Assembly (NCBI GenBank): GCA_946886435.1 | Contig: CAMPIR010000019.1 | Span: forward strand, 1-11,260 | Reading direction: 5' to 3' | DNA length: 11,260 nt | Source of the DNA: an uncultured Candidatus Saccharibacteria bacterium | GTDB lineage: Bacteria > Patescibacteria > Saccharimonadia > Saccharimonadales > UBA5946 | Shown here: positions 6,655 to 11,260 of the stretch, in pieces | Layout: each line of letters starts with the position of its first letter | Position numbering within the stretch: the first letter of the stretch is position 1 | Notes under the pieces: model-generated | Databases searched by the model: none | The model's input: only the letters and a program-made list of their open reading frames with translations | What the model was told of the DNA's origin: nothing | Program-made: the position numbers and the translations under genes

Positions 6655-6954
6655 ATGGCTAAGAAAATCGTTGGCGTCGTATCATCCGACGTTCGTAACA
6701 AGACCATCACTGTCACGGCAACAAACCGTGAGACCCACCCGTTGTACGGAAAGCAGTACACGGTGACCCGCAAATACACCGCGCATGATGAAAAGAATGA
6801 AGCTAACAAAGGCGACCGCGTAGAGATTATGTCGGTTCGACCTATTAGCAAAACTAAGAGCTGGACTCTGAGCCGCATTATCGAAACCGGTCACGGTGAG
6901 ATTGAGCTCAAAGAAGAACCAGCCCTAACGACCGAGAAAGCGGGAGAGGCGTAG
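6655..6954 (+). CDS. rpsQ: 30S ribosomal protein S17 (uS17)
   Basis: S17 is a primary 16S rRNA binder with an OB fold. The 99 residues exceed the E. coli length (84) because of an acidic tail after about residue 80. The fold is shown by [18 protein letters not shown] (4-21), HPLYGK (28-33), and the signature [18 protein letters not shown] (53-70). AAAGGAG precedes the ATG, which follows the rpmC stop without a gap. Confidence 0.95.
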   Translation: MAKKIVGVVSSDVRNKTITVTATNRETHPLYGKQYTVTRKYTAHDEKNEANKGDRVEIMSVRPISKTKSWTLSRIIETGHGEIELKEEPALTTEKAGEA

Positions 6955-6958
6955 GCAT

Positions 6959-7327
6959 ATGATCCAACAAGAATCCCGACTTAAGGTCGCCGACAACAGC
7001 GGTGCAAAGGAAATCCTTTGTATCCGCGTCCTCGGTGGTACTCGTCGTCGTTACGCTCGTGTCGGTGATATCATCGTCGCGACCGTAAAGGACGCTAACC
7101 CATCAGGTAACGTTAAGAAAAAGAGTGTGGTTAAAGCAGTCGTCGTTCGTACGACTGACCAGATCCGACGTAAAGATGGCTCAACAATTCGTTTCGACGA
7201 GAACGCAGCTGTTATCATCGGTGACGACAAGAACCCACGTGCAACACGTGTATTCGGCCCAATCCCACGTGAACTGCGTGAAGCAGGTTACGCAAAGATT
7301 ATCAGCCTAGCACCGGAGGTACTCTAA
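6959..7327 (+). CDS. rplN: 50S ribosomal protein L14 (uL14)
   Basis: L14 forms an intersubunit bridge with 16S rRNA and is the target surface of the silencing factor RsfS. The 122 residues equal the family's usual length. It starts [17 protein letters not shown] and contains [11 protein letters not shown] (36-46), the region VVVRT---R-DGS-I-FD-NA (61-84) and [11 protein letters not shown] (97-107). It is four bases from the rpsQ stop. Confidence 0.97.
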   Translation: MIQQESRLKVADNSGAKEILCIRVLGGTRRRYARVGDIIVATVKDANPSGNVKKKSVVKAVVVRTTDQIRRKDGSTIRFDENAAVIIGDDKNPRATRVFGPIPRELREAGYAKIISLAPEVL

Positions 7328-7328
7328 T

Positions 7329-7649
7329 ATGGCGCTTCGCATTAAAAAAGGTGATCTGGTAAAGATCATCACCGGTAGCCATAAAGGCAAAACCGGCAAG
7401 GTCGTTTCAACTAACGTCCGTGAACACACGGTAAAGGTTGAAAAGATCGGCGTCCAGAAACGCCACATCAAACCTTCACAGCTGAACCCACGCGGTGGCA
7501 CCAAAGAGATTCACAAGTCTCTGCCACTCGGAAATGTCGCTCTCGTCGCTGACGAGACAAAGGGCACCACCACACGTGTTGGCTATAAGGTAGACAAAGA
7601 CGGTAACAAAGTACGTATCGCTAAGGTATCTGGAAAGGAGATCAAGTAA
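7329..7649 (+). CDS. rplX: 50S ribosomal protein L24 (uL24)
   Basis: L24 is an assembly initiator that binds the 5' end of 23S rRNA. The 106 residues (E. coli 104) begin with a KOW motif (KKGDLVKIITGSHKGKTGKV, 6-25), followed by RHIKPSQLNPRGG (46-58) and a basic C-terminus. CCGGAGG is about ten bases upstream. The stop overlaps the rplE start by one base. Confidence 0.95.
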   Translation: MALRIKKGDLVKIITGSHKGKTGKVVSTNVREHTVKVEKIGVQKRHIKPSQLNPRGGTKEIHKSLPLGNVALVADETKGTTTRVGYKVDKDGNKVRIAKVSGKEIK

Positions 7650-8227
7650 TGGCTACCAAAACTGTTTCAACTCAGCCGCGACTCAAATCGCTGTACGATA
7701 GCAAGTTGGTTGCTGAACTCCAAAAAGAACTGGAACTTGGCAATGTACATCAGGTACCAAAACTGGAAAAGATCGTTATCAGCGTTGGTATCGGTAAGAA
7801 CAAAGATGACAAGCGTCATCACGAGCTCGTGAGCACGACACTTCGCAAGATCACTGGCCAACAGCCGGTTGATCGCATGGCGAAAAAGTCTATCGCAAGT
7901 TTCAAGATCCGTGCCGGTATGAACCGTGTCGGTGTCAGCGTTACCCTACGCGGCAACCGCATGTACGAGTTCCTCGACCGCCTGACTAACGTAGCGCTTC
8001 CTCGTGTCCGTGACTTTCACGGCGTCGGTGCCAAAGGTTTCGACCGTGCAGGTAACTACAACCTGGGCATCGTAGAGCAATCTATCTTCCCAGAGCTTAC
8101 GTTCGAAGACACACAGTTGCTCCACGGTATGCAGGTCACCTTCGTGATGAAGACCGGTGGTGCAGCACACAGCCGTGCACTGTTAGAAAAATTTGGCATT
8201 CCATTCGAGAAAGGAGATCGACGCTAA
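7649..8227 (+). CDS. rplE: 50S ribosomal protein L5 (uL5)
   Basis: L5 binds 5S rRNA in the central protuberance together with L18. The 192 residues compare with 179 in E. coli. Family motifs include [14 protein letters not shown] (36-49), [12 protein letters not shown] (79-90), GVSVTLRG (95-102), [10 protein letters not shown] (117-126), and a C-terminal [12 protein letters not shown] (175-186). A good AAGGAG precedes the ATG. One-base overlaps (TAATG) occur with rplX and rpsN. Confidence 0.97.
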   Translation: MATKTVSTQPRLKSLYDSKLVAELQKELELGNVHQVPKLEKIVISVGIGKNKDDKRHHELVSTTLRKITGQQPVDRMAKKSIASFKIRAGMNRVGVSVTLRGNRMYEFLDRLTNVALPRVRDFHGVGAKGFDRAGNYNLGIVEQSIFPELTFEDTQLLHGMQVTFVMKTGGAAHSRALLEKFGIPFEKGDRR

Positions 8228-8496
8228 TGGCCAAGAAATCAATGGTCGCTCGTGACCTTAAACGACAGAAAATGATTGCGAAATACGCAGCAAAGCGCGC
8301 AGAGCTCAAAGCAGCTGGTGACCAAGAAGGTCTCCAGGCATTACCTACGAACTCTAGCCCAACCCGCTGGAAGAACCGTAGTTCAACCACTGGTCGCCCG
8401 CGTGCATACATGCGCCGATTTGGCCTTGATCGCATCTCATTCCGTGAGCATGCATCCAAGGGAGAAATCCCCGGTATAACTAAGGCGAGCTGGTAG
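8227..8496 (+). CDS. rpsN: 30S ribosomal protein S14 (uS14), zinc-free medium-length form
   Basis: S14 is a late-assembling head protein near S3 and S10. The 89 residues contain [16 protein letters not shown] at the N-terminus and the conserved C-terminal block [17 protein letters not shown] (55-71) through [11 protein letters not shown]. There are no cysteines, so this is the zinc-independent type; positions around RSSTTGRP hold Ser/Thr where zinc-type S14 has Cys. It lacks about a dozen central residues of the 101-residue E. coli form. AAAGGAG precedes the ATG, and it overlaps rplE by one base. Confidence 0.96.
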   Translation: MAKKSMVARDLKRQKMIAKYAAKRAELKAAGDQEGLQALPTNSSPTRWKNRSSTTGRPRAYMRRFGLDRISFREHASKGEIPGITKASW

Positions 8497-8509
8497 GAAG
8501 GATATCGAT

Positions 8510-8911
8510 ATGGCATTACAATCAACAGACCCAATCGCAGACCTGCTTACCCGCATCCGTAACGCTATCATGGCCGGCAAGACCGAAGTTCGTGTTCCTG
8601 CAAGCAAGATGAAGCTAACGGTTGCACAGCAGCTCCAAAAGGCTGGCTACCTTTCAAAGGTAACAACCGAAAAAGGTACACCGCGTGACACGATCGTCAT
8701 CACGATCGTTGAGCCAGGTACCAACCCAACCATCAACGAGATTCAGCGCGTCAGCAAGCCTGGTCGCCGTGTCTACGCAGGTGTCGCAGACATCCCGAAG
8801 ATCAAGAGTGGCCGTGGTATCATGCTCGTCAGCACTTCAAAGGGTGTTATGACGGACACAGAGGCCCGCAAGGCTCGTCTCGGTGGTGAGCTAATCTGTA
8901 AGGTTTACTAA
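8510..8911 (+). CDS. rpsH: 30S ribosomal protein S8 (uS8)
   Basis: S8 is a primary binder of 16S rRNA helix 21, and in E. coli it is the translational repressor of the spc operon. The 133 residues (E. coli 130) show DPIADLLTRIRNA (7-19), KPGRRVY (83-89) and the signature region GRGIMLVSTSKGVMTDTEAR (101-120) followed by GGELICKVY. AGGAAGG at 8495-8501 is eight bases before the ATG. This is the last standard gene before the 39-codon insertion. Confidence 0.97.
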   Translation: MALQSTDPIADLLTRIRNAIMAGKTEVRVPASKMKLTVAQQLQKAGYLSKVTTEKGTPRDTIVITIVEPGTNPTINEIQRVSKPGRRVYAGVADIPKIKSGRGIMLVSTSKGVMTDTEARKARLGGELICKVY

Positions 8912-8913
8912 TC

Positions 8914-9033
8914 ATGGACGCGGATCTCAACGCAACGGACATGGGCAAGATCGTCGGCCGCTTTCTGGTGTACGCATTGATCATAGCCGGCGTCGTATAC
9001 GCGTTCGTGAAGGTAAAGAAGAATAAGAAATAA
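8914..9033 (+). CDS. 39-residue single-pass membrane micropeptide between rpsH and rplF
   Basis: The ORF begins ATG two bases after the rpsH stop and ends TAA at 9031-9033. Residues 1-12 are acidic and polar (MDADLNATDMGK). Residues 13-32 are a hydrophobic helix (core FLVYALIIAGVVYAFV, 17-32). The tail is KVKKNKK. The positive-inside rule predicts N-out, C-in. A weak AAGG (8900-8903) is ten bases upstream; coupling to rpsH is likely. An internal ATG at codon 10 would give a 30-residue version. Support for it being real: it fills almost all of the only gap over 20 bases inside the operon, keeps operon-like spacing, ends exactly where the rplF Shine-Dalgarno begins, and has a coherent membrane-peptide composition. 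I do not recognise a family, and its function is unknown. Confidence 0.65.
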   Translation: MDADLNATDMGKIVGRFLVYALIIAGVVYAFVKVKKNKK

Positions 9034-9037
9034 GGAG
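9033..9037 (+). promoter_or_regulatory. Shine-Dalgarno site of rplF overlapping the micropeptide stop
   Basis: AGGAG starts on the last base of the upstream TAA stop and lies five bases from the rplF ATG at 9043. This arrangement allows ribosomes ending the small ORF to restart on rplF. Confidence 0.65.
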
Positions 9038-9042
9038 AAGTT

Positions 9043-9576
9043 ATGAGTCGAATCGGAAAACTACCCATTCAGATTCCGTCCGGTGTGACAATCACGGTCG
9101 ACTCTGGCAACGTGACCGTCAAAGGTCCAAAGGGTGAACTCTCACAGTTCATCACGCCAGATGTCACTGTGACCAACGAGGACGGTGTCGTAACTGTTGT
9201 CCGTAAGGATGACAGCAAACCTGCAAAGAGCCAACACGGCTTGATGCGTTCACTGATCAACAACATGGTTGTCGGCGTGACTGACGGTTTCGAAAAGAAA
9301 CTCGAAGTCAACGGTGTCGGTTTCCGTGTATCTGGCGGTGGCCAGAACCTTGAGATGGCCCTCGGCTTTTCTCACCCGGTAAAGTACACGGCGCCAGAAG
9401 GCGTCAACATTACCGTCAACAAGATGGAAATCACCGTTGCTGGACACAGCAAACAGCAAGTCGGTCAGGTTGCCGCAGAGATCCGCGCCCTCAAGAAACC
9501 AGAGCCATACAAAGGCAAAGGTATCAAGTACGCTGATGAAGTTATTATCCGTAAAGCAGGAAAGACAGGTAAATAG
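9043..9576 (+). CDS. rplF: 50S ribosomal protein L6 (uL6)
   Basis: L6 lies near the factor-binding site and sarcin-ricin loop of the large subunit. The 177 residues match the E. coli length exactly. The start MSRIGKLPIQIPSGV is typical. Two repeated alpha/beta domains follow, with the junction near residue 80. The C-terminal signature PEPYKGKGIKYADEVI (153-168) and final RKAGKTGK are both present. Confidence 0.97.
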   Translation: MSRIGKLPIQIPSGVTITVDSGNVTVKGPKGELSQFITPDVTVTNEDGVVTVVRKDDSKPAKSQHGLMRSLINNMVVGVTDGFEKKLEVNGVGFRVSGGGQNLEMALGFSHPVKYTAPEGVNITVNKMEITVAGHSKQQVGQVAAEIRALKKPEPYKGKGIKYADEVIIRKAGKTGK

Positions 9577-9579
9577 TCT

Positions 9580-9936
9580 ATGAGTATTCTCGCTAAAAAA
9601 CTACTGAACCGCAGCCTGCGAAAAGGTCGCGTTCGTTCACGTGTTTCAGGCACAGCTGAGCGCCCACGACTAACGGTGACTATCAGTAACCTGCACATTT
9701 CAGCACAACTTATCGATGACGTTGCCGGCAAGACTCTTGCGAGCGCAACAACAGTTGGCACAAAGAGTCTCAAGGGCACTATGAGCGAAAAGGCCGCACA
9801 CATCGGCACAGATATCGCCAAAAAAGCAAAGAAAGCCAAAGTAACGTCAGTTGTCTTTGACCGCAATGGTCGCCAGTACGCTGGTCGTCTGAGCGCACTT
9901 GCTGATGCGGCACGTAACGAAGGTTTGGAGTTTTAA
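9580..9936 (+). CDS. rplR: 50S ribosomal protein L18 (uL18)
   Basis: L18 delivers and binds 5S rRNA in the central protuberance, working with L5. The 118 residues (E. coli 117) show a basic N-terminus (RKGRVRSRV, 14-22), RPRLTVTISNLHISAQ (28-43) and the C-terminal signature VVFDRNGRQYAGRLSALADA (91-110) ending in EGLEF. The common Tyr-His-Gly of the signature is Tyr-Ala-Gly here. It is three bases from the rplF stop. Confidence 0.96.
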   Translation: MSILAKKLLNRSLRKGRVRSRVSGTAERPRLTVTISNLHISAQLIDDVAGKTLASATTVGTKSLKGTMSEKAAHIGTDIAKKAKKAKVTSVVFDRNGRQYAGRLSALADAARNEGLEF

Positions 9937-9940
9937 AATC

Positions 9941-10552
9941 ATGGCAGAACAACAGCAAACTCAGGCACGACCACAAGGCCAAGGCCAGGGTCAGCGCCGC
10001 GACTCACGTCCGCCACGTCGTAACGACCGCCGTGATGGACCTCGCGAGGAAAAACAGTTCGAAGAGAACGTTATCAACATCGACCGTGTCTCACGTGTCG
10101 TAAAGGGTGGACGTCGTTTCCGTTTCAAGGCGCTCGTCGTCGTTGGTGACCGCAAGAACCGTGTTGGTGTCGGCGTTAGTAAGGGTCAGGATGTCCAGAC
10201 CGCTATCGCCAAAGCAACCGATGTCGCGAAAAAGAACATGATCACGATTCCAGTCGTGAACACAACGATTCCGCACGACGCAGAAGTCAAAGTGAGCGGC
10301 GCCCGCGTCCTCATCAAGCCTGCAGCACCTGGTACCGGTATTATCGCCGGCGGTGTCGTTCGCCAGATCATCGGCGTGACTGGTATCAACAACATGCTTA
10401 GTAAGAGCCTCGGTTCAACCAACAAGGTTAACATCGCTTACGCAACGATCGATGCTCTCAAGAGCCTCGTTCCTCGTGAAGAATGGCTGAACGCTCCAAA
10501 AGCAAAGAAAGCTCCTGCAAAGAAAGCAGCAGCCAAGGTAGAGGAGAAATAA
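9941..10552 (+). CDS. rpsE: 30S ribosomal protein S5 (uS5) with extended tails
   Basis: S5 is at the mRNA entry channel and affects decoding fidelity. The start at 9941 is chosen because it follows the rplR stop by four bases and has TGGAG at 9926-9930; an in-frame ATG at 9899 would lie inside rplR. The 203 residues exceed the E. coli length (167). Residues 1-40 are a disordered Gln/Arg/Pro-rich extension. The S5 core begins at FEENVINIDRV (40-50) with the signature KGGRRFRFKALVVVGD (55-70) and GVGVSKGQ (76-83). The last 20 or so residues are a Lys/Ala repeat tail. Confidence 0.96.
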   Translation: MAEQQQTQARPQGQGQGQRRDSRPPRRNDRRDGPREEKQFEENVINIDRVSRVVKGGRRFRFKALVVVGDRKNRVGVGVSKGQDVQTAIAKATDVAKKNMITIPVVNTTIPHDAEVKVSGARVLIKPAAPGTGIIAGGVVRQIIGVTGINNMLSKSLGSTNKVNIAYATIDALKSLVPREEWLNAPKAKKAPAKKAAAKVEEK

Positions 10553-10554
10553 CC

Positions 10555-11088
10555 ATGAAGTATCATGAACTCCAAGTCGAGTCGAACAAAGACCGCAAGC
10601 GCAAGGGTCGCGGTATCAGTGCTGGCCAGGGTAAAACCGCTGGTCGTGGTACCAAGGGTCAGGGCGCTCGTACCGGTAAGAAGCTTGCAGCAGGCTTTAT
10701 GGGTGGTCAGCGTGCATTGATGCAGGCTATTCCGAAAGCTCGTGGTTTCAAGAGCAAGCGCGTACCGGCTCAAGTTGTCTACCTCGACCAGCTTAACGAC
10801 GTGAAGGGTGCGACTATCGACAACTTTACGCTCGCGAACGCAGGCCTCGTAGCAACGCCTCACCACACAGTTAAAGTGATCTCTCGTGGCGAGTACACCG
10901 GCAAAGCAACCGTCAAGGTTCAGAACGCCAGTGAAAGCGTCAAAGCCGCTATCGCTAAGGCAGGCGGAACGTTCGAAGCCGTAGAAGTACCGCTTCCACA
11001 GAGTACCAGCACTAAAAAAGCTGATATCCGTGAACGAAAAGTAGCCAAAGCCGAAGCTAAAAAGGCTGACGCTAAGAAAACTAAGTAG
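10555..11088 (+). CDS. rplO: 50S ribosomal protein L15 (uL15) with Lys/Ala tail
   Basis: L15 is a late-assembly 50S protein that bridges several 23S rRNA domains. The start at 10555 is set by GAGGAG (10541-10546) and by the rpsE stop two bases before; an upstream in-frame ATG at 10483 lies inside rpsE. The 177 residues exceed the E. coli length (144). The N-terminal signature RKGRGISAGQGKTAGRGTKG (16-35) plus GFMGGQ---M--IPKARGF is clear. The C-terminal domain includes FTLANAGLV (91-99). A tail from about 153 is Lys/Ala-rich. rpmD (L30), which usually sits between rpsE and rplO, is absent: only two bases separate the genes. Confidence 0.95.
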   Translation: MKYHELQVESNKDRKRKGRGISAGQGKTAGRGTKGQGARTGKKLAAGFMGGQRALMQAIPKARGFKSKRVPAQVVYLDQLNDVKGATIDNFTLANAGLVATPHHTVKVISRGEYTGKATVKVQNASESVKAAIAKAGGTFEAVEVPLPQSTSTKKADIRERKVAKAEAKKADAKKTK

Positions 11089-11107
11089 TTTACTGCTCTC
11101 ACAAAAT

Positions 11108-11135
11108 AGCACCCACGTTCCAGTGGGTGTTTTTT
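11108..11135 (+). terminator. Intrinsic terminator of the ribosomal operon
   Basis: CACCCAC (11110-11116) pairs with GTGGGTG (11123-11129) around the loop GTTCCA, followed directly by a run of six T (11130-11135). It lies about 20 bases after the rplO stop. On the - strand the same hairpin is followed by CTATTTTGT, so it may also work in that direction. Confidence 0.9.
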
Positions 11136-11150
11136 GATTGAAAATGTAAA

Positions 11151-11173
11151 CCCCGCATCTGGATGATGCGGGG
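11151..11173 (-). terminator. GC-rich hairpin, probable terminator for a convergent - strand gene
   Basis: CCCCGCATC (11151-11159) pairs with GATGCGGGG (11165-11173), a perfect 9-bp stem with a five-base loop. On the + strand no T run follows. On the - strand it is followed by TTTACATTTT, which suits an imperfect intrinsic terminator. This implies leftward transcription entering from beyond the right edge. Confidence 0.5.
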
Positions 11174-11175
11174 CG

Positions 11176-11233
11176 GGTAGAACTTCAGGAGGATCTCGAG
11201 CTTTCGAGCCTGAAGTGCGGGTCGCTGTCTACC
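11176..11233. other. Strongly foldable element of unknown identity
   Basis: ACTTCAGG (11182-11189) pairs with CCTGAAGT (11209-11216). Inside, CTCGA (11195-11199) pairs with TCGAG (11204-11208), leaving a one-sided AGGAT bulge and a four-base loop. GGTAG (11176-11180) can close the whole with CTACC (11229-11233). A + strand AGGAGG at 11187-11192 sits in the stem but has no start codon at suitable distance. It could be part of an untranslated RNA, a leader, or the end of a coding region on the - strand. I could not match it to tmRNA, RNase P, SRP or 6S RNA. Confidence 0.4.
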
Positions 11234-11260
11234 GGAACTGCGAAGTGACCACTTCTGTCG
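11185..11260 (-). CDS. Possible C-terminal end of a convergent gene (partial)
   Basis: On the - strand one frame is open from the window edge for 24 codons and stops at TGA (11187-11185), twelve bases before the hairpin at 11173-11151. The peptide includes HFAVPVDSDPHF. Position before a probable terminator fits a gene end, but 24 codons can be open by chance and the overlapping folded element is an alternative explanation. Product unknown. Confidence 0.22.
   Translation of the reverse strand, partial: DRSGHFAVPVDSDPHFRLESSRSS

Noticed and set aside
9899..9940. Upstream in-frame ATG extending S5
   Set aside because: It lies within rplR and adds 14 residues unlike any S5 start; the ATG at 9941 is correctly spaced after the rplR stop.
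10483..10554. Upstream in-frame ATG extending L15
   Set aside because: It lies inside rpsE; the ATG at 10555 has a strong GAGGAG and begins like L15.
2316..11088. Alternative genetic code with TGA as glycine, as in some Patescibacteria
   Set aside because: No in-frame TGA occurs in any recognised gene and TGA ends the DUF3152 gene where the domain ends.
10438..11112. 224-codon open frame on the - strand opposite rplO
   Set aside because: It is the shadow of L15 and the end of S5, starts inside the transcript end region, and has a Phe/Leu/Ser-rich sequence typical of reversed Lys/Ala-rich coding.
11138..11167. Promoter-like TTGAAA and GATGAT on the + strand
   Set aside because: The -10 lies in the stem of a perfect hairpin, spacing is 18 bp, and no gene start follows at usable distance.
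1..11260. CRISPR arrays, insertion sequences, tRNA or rRNA genes
   Set aside because: No regularly spaced repeats, no transposase or terminal inverted repeats, and no tRNA or rRNA signatures were seen on either strand.

Overview
The window carries most of a bacterial S10-spc ribosomal protein operon, 19 ribosomal protein genes on the + strand from rplC (L3) to rplO (L15), preceded by an envelope-associated gene cluster. Every ribosomal gene is intact. Gene order is canonical, with three departures. rpsJ (S10) is not upstream of rplC, rpmD (L30) is missing between rpsE and rplO, and the unit ends at a strong intrinsic terminator after rplO instead of running into secY. Loss of L30, GC near 50 percent, very tight packing and a DUF3152-like secreted protein together suggest a Candidate Phyla Radiation / Patescibacteria member, most likely Candidatus Saccharibacteria (TM7). 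That placement is inference. TGA is never sense in the recognised genes and ends one of them, so the code is standard, which argues against the TGA-recoding Gracilibacteria and Absconditabacteria.

Layout. Positions 1-385 (- strand) hold the N-terminal part of a membrane-anchored protein that runs off the left edge and may be a VanY-like D,D-carboxypeptidase. A 70-bp divergent intergenic region (386-455) has a good + strand promoter and a weaker - strand one; their -35 hexamers overlap, and both genes would be nearly leaderless. Positions 456-1193 encode a secreted zinc-protease-like DUF3152 protein, coupled by an ATGA overlap to a 303-residue single-pass membrane protein of unknown function (1190-2101). 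Positions 2102-2315 contain the operon promoter and a leader of about 100 nt that can fold. Positions 2316-11088 hold L3-L4-L23-L2-S19-L22-S3-L16-L29-S17-L14-L24-L5-S14-S8-(39-residue membrane peptide)-L6-L18-S5-L15. Positions 11108-11260 contain the terminator, a second GC-rich hairpin that looks like a terminator for a convergent - strand gene, and a strongly foldable stretch of unknown nature.

The ribosomal genes appear to be one transcription unit driven from the promoter at 2181-2209. Seven junctions are TAATG one-base overlaps, and most other gaps are 0-4 bases, so translational coupling probably keeps the proteins stoichiometric. The most unusual item is the 39-codon ORF at 8914-9033 between rpsH and rplF. 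It encodes a tiny single-pass membrane protein with a lysine-rich tail, in a place where a non-ribosomal gene is not expected.
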